DNA of 30,066 bases from a bacterium. GTDB taxonomy: Bacteria; Lindowbacteria; 2-12-FULL-62-27. Positions 1 to 7,579 of this stretch are shown here, one piece after another. A program made the position numbers and the translations under genes. The stretch covers positions 1 through 30,066 of the forward strand of contig JACQOF010000103.1 in NCBI GenBank assembly GCA_016202645.1. Reading direction: 5' to 3'. Under the pieces are notes generated by a model. The model was not told the origin of the DNA. It made no database searches and was given only the letters and a program-made list of their open reading frames with translations. The number at the start of each line of letters is the position of its first letter. The stretch's first letter is position 1.

Positions 1-258
1 ACACGGGAGATTGGTCTTGAGCCCGGCGACATTTTTTTTCAGAACACCGACGGCGTCCAGCATGCCATGAACGCCGCCGGCGAGCGGTTCGGCATGGACC
101 GCTTGACGGATCTTTTCCGCGCCCATGCGAACCTCCCGGCCCAGTCCATCGCCGGCCGGATTCTCGAGAAGGTCGGCGCGTTCACGTCGAACGAGGCCCA
201 GTACGACGACATCACCATGGTGGTGATCAAACGAAGTCCAAGCGACAGCAAGGAGTGA
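1..258 (+). CDS. PP2C/SpoIIE-type serine phosphatase, C-terminal fragment
   Basis: This is the last 85 codons of a gene that begins before the window. The frame is open from base 1 to the TGA at 256-258. The segment EPGDIFFQNTDGV, followed by an AAGERFGMDRL helix and a terminal DDITMVVIKR strand, is the standard C-terminal end of SpoIIE/RsbU phosphatases. The Asp of TDGV and the DD near the end are metal-binding acidic positions of the PP2C fold. Proteins of this family dephosphorylate a phospho-serine STAS protein, which fits the STAS gene that follows immediately. The sensory N-terminus is not in the window, so the input signal is unknown. Family assignment is firm; the exact partner is inferred from gene order. 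Confidence 0.85.
   Translation, partial: TREIGLEPGDIFFQNTDGVQHAMNAAGERFGMDRLTDLFRAHANLPAQSIAGRILEKVGAFTSNEAQYDDITMVVIKRSPSDSKE
250..255 (+). promoter_or_regulatory. Shine-Dalgarno that decides the STAS start
   Basis: AAGGAG ends on the first base of the upstream candidate GTG (255), so it cannot serve that codon. It lies 8 bases before the in-frame GTG at 264, which is ideal spacing. This favours 264 as the start of the STAS gene. Confidence 0.6.
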
Positions 259-263
259 CGCGA

Positions 264-611
264 GTGGAATTCAAAGTCAACGTCAAATCCGCGAAATGGG
301 ACCCGGACCTGACCGTCCTGGAAATTCACGGATCGGTCGACGCCCAGACCGCGCCGGCCTTTGAGAAAACGGCCATGGAGGTCATCGGCAAAAACCGGCG
401 GCGGATCCTCGTCGACTGCGCCGGCCTCGATTTCATCTCGAGCGCCGGCATCGGCGTCTTCATGGTCATCCTCAGCGAGGTCGAATCAAGTGGAGGGCTT
501 TGGATCATGAACCTTTCGGACGAAGTCTTCGAGTCCTTCGACCTGCTCGGAATTCCGGAGGTCGTGAAAATTTTCAAAAATGAAAAAGAAGCGCAAGCCG
601 GCTGCAAGTAG
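264..611 (+). CDS. STAS-domain anti-sigma-factor antagonist (SpoIIAA/RsbV type)
   Basis: This is a single STAS domain of about 115 residues. The LVDCAGLDFISSAGIGVFM strand-loop-helix contains the expected phospho-acceptor serine (Ser59 or Ser60 counted from GTG 264). The following SGG-LWIMNLSDEV strand and the ESFDLLGI helix complete the fold. In this family the unphosphorylated protein binds the RsbW-like kinase, and phosphorylation of the serine releases it. The gene lies between the phosphatase tail and the kinase gene, an arrangement typical of partner-switching operons. An upstream GTG at 255 would add three residues but lacks a properly spaced ribosome-binding site. The family call is certain; the regulated target is unknown because no sigma factor is adjacent. 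Confidence 0.88.
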   Translation: MEFKVNVKSAKWDPDLTVLEIHGSVDAQTAPAFEKTAMEVIGKNRRRILVDCAGLDFISSAGIGVFMVILSEVESSGGLWIMNLSDEVFESFDLLGIPEVVKIFKNEKEAQAGCK

Positions 612-1035
612 CGGCCCGAAGGTCTCCTCGTCCTTCGAGCTTCTGGCCGACCTCCGCAGTCTGCGGAAAATCCGGTCGGCCATAGAAGCCCAGGCGCAGG
701 CCCTCAAGATCCAGCGTCGCCAGATTTACCGGGTTCTTCTAGCGGTCGAAGAAGCGGCGTCGAACGTCATCCGTCACGCCTACGATACGGGCCGGTTCAA
801 ACCGATTTTCATCGAGATCGAAGTCACCCGGAAAGAAGTCAAGGTGATGATCCGGGACGTGGGGAAGGCCTTCGATTTTAAAAATTATCCCTCGAAATCT
901 CTCGTCCGTCTCGCCCTGAAAAAGCGCGCGCACGGCGGATACGGCGTGCACCTGATCAAGTCCCTGATGGACAAATACGAGTACGTCCGGAGCGACAACG
1001 GCGAAAACCATCTCCGGCTTGTCAAGAAACTCTAG
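580..1035 (+). CDS. RsbW-like serine kinase / anti-sigma factor (HATPase_c_2)
   Basis: This is a 151-residue GHKL ATPase. The N-box reads VEEAASNVIRHAYD, with Glu57/58 as candidate catalytic base, Asn62 as Mg ligand and His66. The G1 box is MIRDVGKAFDF and the lid/G2 region is HGGYGVHLIKSLMD, which fits RsbW/SpoIIAB-type kinases rather than histidine kinases. It would phosphorylate the STAS partner just upstream and, in the classical scheme, sequester a sigma factor or another target when the STAS protein is phosphorylated. The start overlaps the STAS gene by 32 bases, and a GGAGG 18 bases upstream is too distant to be convincing. A very basic N-terminus (MKKKRKP) precedes the fold, and I see no better in-frame start. 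Function is assigned from motifs; the target is not known. Confidence 0.87.
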   Translation: MKKKRKPAASSGPKVSSSFELLADLRSLRKIRSAIEAQAQALKIQRRQIYRVLLAVEEAASNVIRHAYDTGRFKPIFIEIEVTRKEVKVMIRDVGKAFDFKNYPSKSLVRLALKKRAHGGYGVHLIKSLMDKYEYVRSDNGENHLRLVKKL

Positions 1036-1039
1036 CGCC

Positions 1040-3346
1040 ATGACACGCCTCTCCGCCGACCGGCTCGCCCGGCAGGACATTCTATCCCTCCGGGAAATGT
1101 CCGCGCGTTTACGGGGCGACCCGACTCTCCAGGAAGTCTTCGACCTGTTTCTACTCATGCTCATGGGCCGGTTTCAGCTCCGGCGCATCGCGCTCTACAT
1201 CCAGGGCTCCGAACCGACCCGGCTCTGGCTCTTTCACGCGAAGGGCCAGTTCCCATCCGCTCTGCCGGACGTCATCGAGTCTGATGTGAACTCCAGCATC
1301 CAGCAGGTGATGCTGGTCAAGGATATGCCCGTCCTGAACCCCGGAGGCATGGCCGGCCGGAACAATCTTGGCGCGGCGTGGGTATTGAAGTGGCAGGGGG
1401 GCGGACAGGGCGGACAGGCCCGCTGCGCGCTGGTTTATCTGGGCGTGCCTCCGGACATGACTTTTTCCAACGTCGATTCCGTTTTCCTCGAACTCCTGAG
1501 CCGGACGATTTCCCGCGCGCTGGAGGGAAATCTCGGCCGCATTCTGGACCGGCTCCGGGACCTCGAACGCCGCGGAGACCTCATCCTTCAGGGTGGCGCC
1601 GGGCGCCGCAAACAGCGGCTCACGCGGGAGAAACTCCTCGACAGCCGGAATCTTCAGACCCTCCAGGATATCGCCTTTCGGTTCAAGAGCGGCGTCAGTC
1701 TTGAAGATATTTTCAACACATATCTCTTGACCCTGATGGGCCGACTCCGCCTCAAACGCACCGCGCTCTATGTCTCCACCCTTCCGGCCTCGGCCTATCA
1801 ACTCCTGCTCTGGAAGGGAAAAGAGGCAGGCGAGGAACTGCCGGACCGCATGGACATGCCGGATCTCCCTCCGCGGGACAGCCTTTGGCTGGACATGAAG
1901 ACTTTTCCCGACCCCGTGCTGGCCGGGCGCATGGCCGCCTCCGGATATTCCGTGGTGTGGATGTTGTGGCGGTCCGCGCCCGTGGACGCGCGCGGCGCCG
2001 GCCCGCCGCGAGTTTCTCCGGATGCCCTGGTTTTCATGGGCGGCGCCGCCGACCTGACATTTCAGCCGTCGGACGTCAAATTCATGGAAATTCTCAACGT
2101 CCAGATCACCAACATTCTTACTTTGCTCGACAGCATGGGCGATGCGGGTCCGCGGCCGATTGCCGAGTGGGACAAGAATATATCGGTGCTGATTCGTGAT
2201 CGCGCGCAGGCCGAGGACAGCCTGTCCGGCGGCGGGATCGCGCACCGGGTGGTTTACCGGCCTTCCCACAAAGTGGGCGGCGACTTCTATGATTTCCATC
2301 GGTTCGCCGACGGATCCGTCGGCGTGGCGGTCGCGGACGTGGTGGGCCACGGCATCGCCGCGGCGATATGGACTTCGGCGATGCGGGAACACCTGCGGGA
2401 GATCGTGAACCGTCCCGCCGCCGGATCCCCGCCCGAACCGGCGTGGGTGCTGGAGGAGCTGAACCGGGTGCTGATTCAGAATCTGAAAAATGAAATCCCG
2501 CTTTCGATCTGCTACGGCGTCGTGGATCCCGCCCGAAATTTGTTTACCTATGCCTCCGCCGGCATCGACTTCCCCCTCCTCATCCGACCGAACTCCGACA
2601 AGATTTTCGAACTCCCCGCCGGCGGGCTGTTTCTCGGATGTCTGCCAGATGCGCGTTTCTCCCAGGAATCGGCGCCGATCCAACGAGACGACATTCTCCT
2701 GATTTATACGGATGGCTTTCAACCGGCGTTTACAGCCCGGTGGCGACGGCAGATCCTTCAGGAGGTCCAGGGACAGGGCAGTCTTGACAGCCTGGATCTC
2801 ATCGCCCAACAGCTCCAGATCCTTGCCGACCGTCGAATGGCCGACGACGATGACAAAACCGCCGTGCTCCTGCGCCTATCGTCCGCTCCGGCCTCCGCGC
2901 CCTCCGACGGCGGCCATCGCATCGATCTTCCGTCGGACGTCCGGCATCTGCCGGCCCTGCGGCTTTTTATGGACAACGTCCTCGCGGAAGCCGTCTCCGT
3001 TTCGCCGGACGACTATTTCGCAATCACCTTCACGACCGAGGACGCCGTCGTCAACGCCATCCAGCACGGCTATCAAAGCGTCCCGACGGGAACCGTCACG
3101 ATCGACGTGTCGCGCCGGGAGGGGAGGCTCTCGGTGGCGGTGCGGGACGCCGGTTGCGGGTTTGAGTTCGACCCCGCGTCGATTCCAAAATTCGCCGTGG
3201 AGGACGAACTCTACCGCGACAGCGGCCGCGGGCTTTACATGATGCATCAGCTCATGGACGGCGTGGAGATCACCAGCCGGCCCGCCTCGGGCACGTCCGT
3301 CCTCCTGACCAAACGCCTGAGAGGAGACTCCGCCCGTGGCGCTTGA
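1040..3346 (+). CDS. Fused PP2C phosphatase and RsbW-like kinase with two GAF-like repeats
   Basis: This 768-residue protein combines both opposing partner-switching activities. Residues about 10-175 and 195-370 are two related GAF-like modules; both contain a LxxLMGR(F/L)xL(R/K)R helix-strand and a late DxTF-x-x-x-DVKF or equivalent segment. Residues about 390-620 are a SpoIIE/PP2C domain with HKVGGDFYDF (Asp415), VADVVGHGIAAA (Asp433) and ADDDDKTAVLL. Residues about 635-765 are a GHKL kinase with N-box TTEDAVVNAIQHGY (Glu667, Asn672), AVRDAGCGFEF and DSGRGLYMMHQLMD. ATG 1040 is preferred to the TTG at 1019 because it follows the preceding stop and removes only seven non-conserved residues. 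The next gene, a STAS protein, overlaps its end and is the obvious substrate. Domain calls are strong. Whether both catalytic halves are active is not known. Confidence 0.88.
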   Translation: MTRLSADRLARQDILSLREMSARLRGDPTLQEVFDLFLLMLMGRFQLRRIALYIQGSEPTRLWLFHAKGQFPSALPDVIESDVNSSIQQVMLVKDMPVLNPGGMAGRNNLGAAWVLKWQGGGQGGQARCALVYLGVPPDMTFSNVDSVFLELLSRTISRALEGNLGRILDRLRDLERRGDLILQGGAGRRKQRLTREKLLDSRNLQTLQDIAFRFKSGVSLEDIFNTYLLTLMGRLRLKRTALYVSTLPASAYQLLLWKGKEAGEELPDRMDMPDLPPRDSLWLDMKTFPDPVLAGRMAASGYSVVWMLWRSAPVDARGAGPPRVSPDALVFMGGAADLTFQPSDVKFMEILNVQITNILTLLDSMGDAGPRPIAEWDKNISVLIRDRAQAEDSLSGGGIAHRVVYRPSHKVGGDFYDFHRFADGSVGVAVADVVGHGIAAAIWTSAMREHLREIVNRPAAGSPPEPAWVLEELNRVLIQNLKNEIPLSICYGVVDPARNLFTYASAGIDFPLLIRPNSDKIFELPAGGLFLGCLPDARFSQESAPIQRDDILLIYTDGFQPAFTARWRRQILQEVQGQGSLDSLDLIAQQLQILADRRMADDDDKTAVLLRLSSAPASAPSDGGHRIDLPSDVRHLPALRLFMDNVLAEAVSVSPDDYFAITFTTEDAVVNAIQHGYQSVPTGTVTIDVSRREGRLSVAVRDAGCGFEFDPASIPKFAVEDELYRDSGRGLYMMHQLMDGVEITSRPASGTSVLLTKRLRGDSARGA
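3321..3326 (+). promoter_or_regulatory. Shine-Dalgarno of the second STAS gene
   Basis: GAGGAG lies inside the end of the fusion gene, 9 bases before the GTG at 3336. It supports a GTG start and translational coupling of the second STAS protein to the phosphatase-kinase fusion. Confidence 0.6.
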
Positions 3347-3665
3347 CCTGGAGCCCCTGGGCGAAACCTCCGGAATTTTGCGGGTGGGCGGGGACGTCCG
3401 TCCGGAGAACATCGAGGGATACCGGAAAAAACTATACGAAGTCTGCGAGCAGAAGAACTACATCCTCCACATCGACATGACGGGCGTGGAGCATCTCTCG
3501 TCCTGGGCCATCGGCGTAACGGCCCTGGCGGCCCAGAAAATCCGCCAGAACGGCGGCGACCTGAAAATCTACGCTGCGGGCGAAAACCTGAAACGGATTT
3601 TGAAATTCTCGAGGCTGGAAATGATCATCGACTCCGGCGGCACGGCGCCGCCATCCGGGTCGTAA
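3336..3665 (+). CDS. Second STAS-domain partner-switching protein
   Basis: This is a 109-residue STAS protein with the pattern VGGDVRPENIEGYRKKL, LHIDMTGVEHLSSWAIGV and GGDLKIYAAGENLKRIL. The acceptor loop reads HLSSWAIG, where most relatives have SSAGIG or SSGIG. The serines are kept but a bulky Trp replaces a small residue, so phosphorylation or binding specificity may differ from the first STAS gene. The GTG start overlaps the fusion gene by 11 bases and has a good ribosome-binding site. Pairing with the kinase half of the fusion is inferred from overlap. The stop lies only 9 bases from the stop of the convergent cytochrome gene, with no terminator hairpin between them. Confidence 0.82.
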   Translation: MALDLEPLGETSGILRVGGDVRPENIEGYRKKLYEVCEQKNYILHIDMTGVEHLSSWAIGVTALAAQKIRQNGGDLKIYAAGENLKRILKFSRLEMIIDSGGTAPPSGS

Positions 3666-3674
3666 GGATCTGAC

Positions 3675-4988
3675 TTATTTGGCGCTGGAAACTTCGGAAG
3701 TGAGATAACGGGCGAGCATGGCAAGCTCGGTGTCGGTGCCAACCGTTGGCGGCATGATGTTCCGGTAGGGATTTTTCTCTCCCGGCCGCATGATCTTCAG
3801 CAGACTTAAAATCGATTTTTCATCCCGGCCTTTCAGAAATTCGCGCAGGGGGCGATAGCCGTCCAGGGTGTGACAGCTTCGGCATTGCGTCCGGAACATC
3901 GCCTGCCCGTCGGATTCGCCGTCCTTCCGCCACTCAATTCTCGGCAGAAACGGCCTTTCGGCGGTCTCCATATCTTTTGCGTCAGCCGCGAGGAGCGCGT
4001 TCGAGTACATGACGCTGTGGATGACGTAGGGCTTGCGGAGCACCTCCCGGGTCCACTCGCCGGCGCCGGTGACGAAGAGGGCCGAGATCATCAGGAACGC
4101 GATCTTGCCGCCGCCGAATTCCTCCGGATTGGCGTAAGCGCCGAAGAAAATCATGAACCCCATGGTGGCGGTGAAGAGGATGGTCAGCATCGAGATGCGG
4201 GTCAGGATGGCGAAATTGCCGCGGGCGAACCCCGACATTCCGCTGAAGAGCATGTTCCGGGTTTCTTCCGGAAGCATGAGCATGTACCAGCCCATTGCAA
4301 AGAGCATGAAGACAAACGTCGGAATGAACCACCGGGCCGAGTACTGGAGCATGCGGGTCCGAAGACCGTTCGCGGTCGACATGCGAGCGGCGGTGATCAG
4401 GCCATAGAGACCCGCAAGGGCCAGACACACCAGGAACCTCATGAGCAGGGACGGCCAGTAGGTCGGGTTGAACATCGCGGACCAGAAGCTCTGATTTTGG
4501 ATCCAGTCGCCCGGCGTCAGCATGAAGCACAAAATGCCGTTGATCGTAACCAGGGTCATGATCGCCGTGAACATGTAGACCCAGCCGACCATCATGTGCG
4601 TGCGGGGCGAGAGGGTTTTCCATCCGTAGTAATAGACGATGAGGGATAGAATTTCGAGGAAGAACCAGACCCATTCGATGGTCCACGCGAGAACGAAATT
4701 GCGGATTAAAAACGCCGTCGCGTCCGGATGGACCAGGCCGATCGCGAACCAGATACCGACGCCGAACATCGCCCCCACCACCGACGTGAGGATGGTGAAA
4801 AATCTCGTGTGGGTGTGGAGGTACTCCAGCATCTCCGGGTCATTGTTCCTGCGGGCGAGATACTCCGTGATTGGCAGGAAGAGTCCGCCGCCGACGGCGA
4901 ATTGCGAGATAAAAACGTGACTGACGGCAATGATGCCGATGATGCCGGGCCCGCCGACACCCTCAATAATCCACTGGGGATAATTCAT
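3675..4988 (-). CDS. CydA-like membrane protein with C-terminal c-type cytochrome domain
   Basis: This 437-residue protein is the last gene of the cytochrome operon. Residues 1 to about 330 form eight or nine hydrophobic helices resembling cytochrome bd subunit I (CydA). His24 in AVSHVFISQFAVGGG occupies the place of the N-terminal heme-ligand histidine of CydA, and an EWVWFFLE helix and a FMLTPGDW loop follow. The tail (about 355-437) is soluble and carries one heme c site, CRSCH, at residues 369-373, followed by IMPP, a likely axial methionine region. The reading frame extends upstream to 5477, but that part is a shadow of cytochrome b. ATG 4988 overlaps the cytochrome b stop in an ATGA. 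It probably passes electrons from the b/Rieske core to a c-type acceptor or acts as a quinol-linked subunit. True oxidase activity is unproven. Confidence 0.75.
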   Translation of the reverse strand: MNYPQWIIEGVGGPGIIGIIAVSHVFISQFAVGGGLFLPITEYLARRNNDPEMLEYLHTHTRFFTILTSVVGAMFGVGIWFAIGLVHPDATAFLIRNFVLAWTIEWVWFFLEILSLIVYYYGWKTLSPRTHMMVGWVYMFTAIMTLVTINGILCFMLTPGDWIQNQSFWSAMFNPTYWPSLLMRFLVCLALAGLYGLITAARMSTANGLRTRMLQYSARWFIPTFVFMLFAMGWYMLMLPEETRNMLFSGMSGFARGNFAILTRISMLTILFTATMGFMIFFGAYANPEEFGGGKIAFLMISALFVTGAGEWTREVLRKPYVIHSVMYSNALLAADAKDMETAERPFLPRIEWRKDGESDGQAMFRTQCRSCHTLDGYRPLREFLKGRDEKSILSLLKIMRPGEKNPYRNIMPPTVGTDTELAMLARYLTSEVSSAK

Positions 4989-6061
4989 ACCGGATGCGCC
5001 GTGTAGCCCCAGATGGTGAATCCGATGATGAACATGAGTCCGAGAAGCCCGACGTAGGTGGCGAGTTTGGCCCGCCGGCCGACGGTGCCGGCCGGATTCC
5101 AGACAGGCACGGCCGCCCAGAACATCGCGGCGGCGCCGAAGAGCATGTTGCCGAACAACTCGCCGCTCATGCCGGCGACATGGGCCGGCATGAGTTTCAA
5201 AAGCTGAAACATCGCCATGAAATACCACTCGGGCTTGATGCCTTTCGGCGACGGCGCCAGAGGGTCGGCCTCGGCGCCGATATGCCACGGGTACATCGCC
5301 GCGAGGACGGCCAGGAGGTTCAGGCAGATCAGCCATACATAGAGATCGCTGAAAATAAAATTCGGGAAGAACGGGACCTTGCGGTACTCCCCGGACTTTT
5401 CGATGCCCTCCGGAATTTTGTTGCCGTGAATCTGGAGAAAAAAGAGGTGGGCGCCGAGAAGTCCGATAAAAATCCACGGGAGGATGACGACGTGCAGGGC
5501 GAACATCCGCTGGATGGTCAGGCCGCCCATCTCCGGCCCGCCGCGAATGATGTCGGCGATGTACTCGCCTCCCGGAATGCCTTCCATCATGTCAATTCCG
5601 ATCTTGGTGGCGAAAAAGGCCATGTCGTCCCAGACCAGGGAATAGCCCGTAAATCCGAGTCCCATGCCGAGGCCCAGAAGTCCAAGCCCCGTGAGCCAGG
5701 TCAGCTCTCTCGGTTTCTGGTAGGCCTTCATGAAATAAACCGAGAACATGTGGATGAACGCCGCGGCGAGCATGAGGTTCGCCCCCCAGGAATGGATCGA
5801 GCGGATGAGCCAGCCAAAATCGACTTTGGTGACAATCCGCAGGACGGAGGCGTGACTGCTCTCCAGACCCGGCTGATACTGGAAAAGCAGGACCATGCCG
5901 GTGAAGACCAGGATGATGAAGAAGAAAAGGGTGATGCCGCCGAAATAGTACCAGAAGGCCTGCTTGTGCTCCGGCACCATCTTGTGCGAGGAGAGATCCT
6001 TGAACGCCTGAACCGGCAACCGCTCCTCTAAAAATTTCTGGAACTTCTCTTTGACGCTCAT
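4985..6061 (-). CDS. Cytochrome b (b6-type core fused with subunit IV)
   Basis: This is a 358-residue integral membrane diheme cytochrome of a bc1/b6f-type complex. Heme ligands are His90/His104 (13 residues between) and His190/His205 (14 between). The 14-residue second spacing is the b6 pattern rather than the mitochondrial-type one. PEWY at 277-280, the quinol-oxidation (Qo) loop motif, lies in the subunit IV-like part, so both halves are in one chain. The position corresponding to the b6f cysteine that binds the extra heme (YCLGG) is Phe40 here (WYYFGGITL), so that heme is not expected. The start lies 3 bases after the Rieske stop, and the end overlaps the CydA-like gene by 4 bases. It oxidises quinol, passing one electron to the Rieske centre and one across the membrane. 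Confidence 0.9.
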   Translation of the reverse strand: MSVKEKFQKFLEERLPVQAFKDLSSHKMVPEHKQAFWYYFGGITLFFFIILVFTGMVLLFQYQPGLESSHASVLRIVTKVDFGWLIRSIHSWGANLMLAAAFIHMFSVYFMKAYQKPRELTWLTGLGLLGLGMGLGFTGYSLVWDDMAFFATKIGIDMMEGIPGGEYIADIIRGGPEMGGLTIQRMFALHVVILPWIFIGLLGAHLFFLQIHGNKIPEGIEKSGEYRKVPFFPNFIFSDLYVWLICLNLLAVLAAMYPWHIGAEADPLAPSPKGIKPEWYFMAMFQLLKLMPAHVAGMSGELFGNMLFGAAAMFWAAVPVWNPAGTVGRRAKLATYVGLLGLMFIIGFTIWGYTAHPV

Positions 6062-6064
6062 CGG

Positions 6065-6493
6065 TCAGGCCTTGCTGATGTAGAACCCGTCGTCTTTTTC
6101 CTCGAGCTTCAGAAGCGGGAGGGGGGCCGGCGGCGGGCCGGAAATATTGGCGCCGGTCGAGGCGTCATAGCGTCCGCCGTGGCAGGCGCAGGTGATCTTG
6201 TCCTCCGACTTGTCGTAATCGACGGTACAGCCGAGGTGCATGCAGGTGGCGGAGAGCGCATGGACACTGCCGTCCGGCCGCCGGATGATGATGCCGGGCT
6301 TGGACCCGAATTTGAATATTTTCGAAGTCCCCGGGTCCGGAATGACATTTTTTTCGATCTTGATCTGCGTTACTTTCTCTTCCGCTTCGCCCTCTCCGCT
6401 CTGCAGGAATTTCAATAGAGGAAACGCCAGAACAAGGGCGTACAAGCCCGTCACTCCCTGCAGAATCCAGTCCAGCCAGTGGCGGCGGGTCAC
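6065..6493 (-). CDS. Rieske [2Fe-2S] protein of the cytochrome b complex
   Basis: This is a 142-residue Rieske protein. An N-terminal TRRHW followed by a hydrophobic helix (about 8-30) resembles a Tat-type signal anchor. The cluster motifs are CMHLGC (84-89) and CACHGG (102-107). Cys84, His86, Cys102 and His105 are the expected ligands, and Cys89/Cys104 the expected disulfide. The GTG at 6493 is preferred because it overlaps the previous stop as GTGA and has an AGGGA about 8 bases upstream. A GTG at 6526 would add 11 residues before the twin arginines and has a poorer upstream site. It takes the first electron from quinol at the cytochrome b encoded just downstream and should pass it to the c-type heme domain at the end of the operon. 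Confidence 0.9.
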   Translation of the reverse strand: MTRRHWLDWILQGVTGLYALVLAFPLLKFLQSGEGEAEEKVTQIKIEKNVIPDPGTSKIFKFGSKPGIIIRRPDGSVHALSATCMHLGCTVDYDKSEDKITCACHGGRYDASTGANISGPPPAPLPLLKLEEKDDGFYISKA

Positions 6494-7464
6494 AGCGCGA
6501 TTCCCTGCTTGCGGACGATTTGCCACATCCAGAGGCCCATGACGACGCCAAAGAGCAATGTGGCGACGACCGCGACAATGACGCTTTGTTGAATCTGGAT
6601 CGGAATGGCCTGGAAATTGTAGATGTCGCCGAGCACAGACTCCCTGATCCAGTGCCGGGTTAAAACTTTTGCCAGAGCGTCAAGAGCGAGGGACACCATC
6701 ACGAAACAACGGACCTTGCCCGACGAATCCAGGCCGAAAAGGGCTGTACCCGCCAGAAGACCGAAGGAGGCCCACTGGTACATTTTCTGTGATGCCGGGA
6801 TGGGATACTGGATGTTGCTCATGAGGAGTCCGAACGCCGCGCCGCTGACGATGATGCCGGTGAAGAAAAACGCGCGAAATCGGGACGGCCACATCCATCC
6901 CATCCAGCAAATCGCCGGACCCAAAATCCAAGCCCACCGAAGAATCGCCTCTTCCGACCGCGGATAGAAATGCGCCGCGCCGCCGGCCTTGTAAGCCTCC
7001 GCCCAACCCCCCGGATGAATCATCCAGGACATGACGTTTGAATAAATGAAAGCAACCGAAAGAATTCCCAGGGCCGCGGCCAAGCTCGCCCACCGGGAAA
7101 AATCGAGGCGGGAGGTGTAGCGCGCGAAGTAGATCAGCCCGTAGGAGGCCATGATGAGAAACACAACGGAAAGCCAGGGTTTGGCGATGAGAAGCGACCC
7201 GCTGTAAAAGAGGGAACCGTAGAGGGACTGGACCACCAGAAGCGGCGGGATGCCCAGATTAATCACAAACGCCATCAGGATCGGCGCGCGCGCCAGAACA
7301 GTCTGGGCGTGGTCGCGGGAGAAGGCGGCCGTCAGAACACTGGCCAGGGTTGATTGAATCAGGACGAAATGCACGGCGAGAGTCAAAAGCCCGATGAAGA
7401 GCAAAAAGTGGGGCCAAATGGGAAGCGGTATCGGCGGCGGCGCTGGAATATAGATGCCGCTCAT
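6490..7464 (-). CDS. Polytopic membrane protein, probably distantly CydA-like
   Basis: This 324-residue protein is the first gene of the cytochrome operon, with about eight hydrophobic helices and no heme c motif. It is not a clear family member by eye. However, it shares spaced landmarks with the CydA-like protein at the operon end: LAVHFVLIQS against AVSHVFISQF (His32 against His24), and SNVMSWMIHPGGW against INGILCFMLTPGDW at a similar place after four to five helices. I infer a distant paralogue, so the operon may encode a heterodimeric CydA-like membrane pair around the b/Rieske core. It could equally be a structural or quinone-binding subunit. The gene end overlaps the Rieske start by 4 bases. 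A strong promoter lies upstream, and a small GC hairpin sits one base before the ATG. Confidence 0.6.
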   Translation of the reverse strand: MSGIYIPAPPPIPLPIWPHFLLFIGLLTLAVHFVLIQSTLASVLTAAFSRDHAQTVLARAPILMAFVINLGIPPLLVVQSLYGSLFYSGSLLIAKPWLSVVFLIMASYGLIYFARYTSRLDFSRWASLAAALGILSVAFIYSNVMSWMIHPGGWAEAYKAGGAAHFYPRSEEAILRWAWILGPAICWMGWMWPSRFRAFFFTGIIVSGAAFGLLMSNIQYPIPASQKMYQWASFGLLAGTALFGLDSSGKVRCFVMVSLALDALAKVLTRHWIRESVLGDIYNFQAIPIQIQQSVIVAVVATLLFGVVMGLWMWQIVRKQGIAL

Positions 7465-7465
7465 T

Positions 7466-7480
7466 GGGGCAACCAGCCCC
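7466..7480 (-). promoter_or_regulatory. Hairpin adjoining the start codon of the cytochrome operon
   Basis: In the transcript, GGGGC-TGGTT-GCCCC forms a perfect 5-bp stem that ends one base before the ATG at 7464. No clear Shine-Dalgarno is present, so the stem covers the ribosome landing site. Confidence 0.35.
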
Positions 7481-7526
7481 CGTCCGCAGTGCTGAAGCCT
7501 TTCTGATCCCGTCCCATATGGACAGC

Positions 7527-7556
7527 CTTATAGCAAAGTCCAATACCGCTTGGCAA
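7527..7556 (-). promoter_or_regulatory. Promoter of the cytochrome b/Rieske operon
   Basis: On the minus strand TTGCCA (7556-7551) and TATAAG (7532-7527) are separated by 18 bases, and TGC before TATAAG gives an extended -10. Each hexamer matches the sigma-70 consensus at five of six positions. Predicted transcription start is near 7520, giving a leader of about 55 bases. Confidence 0.6.
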
Positions 7557-7579
7557 GTTGTTTTTTCCTATTTTTTTAT
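7550..7579 (+). promoter_or_regulatory. Possible promoter of the NDH-2 gene
   Basis: TTGGCA (7550-7555) and TTTTAT (7574-7579), 18 bases apart, lie in an AT-rich tract before the ATG at 7597. The -10 is weak (four of six). Its -35 occupies the same bases as the -35 of the divergent cytochrome promoter. Confidence 0.3.

Noticed and set aside
1151-2809. 552-codon open frame on the minus strand
   Set aside because: It is antisense to the phosphatase-kinase fusion, whose domains are clearly recognisable; the antisense product has no family pattern. Long shadow frames are expected in GC-rich genes.
4989-5477. N-terminal extension of the CydA-like protein
   Set aside because: It is an out-of-frame reading of cytochrome b with no membrane pattern; ATG 4988 overlaps the cytochrome b stop as ATGA.
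6494-6526. Longer Rieske start at GTG 6526
   Set aside because: It adds 11 residues before the twin-arginine region and has a poorer upstream site than GTG 6493, which overlaps the previous stop.
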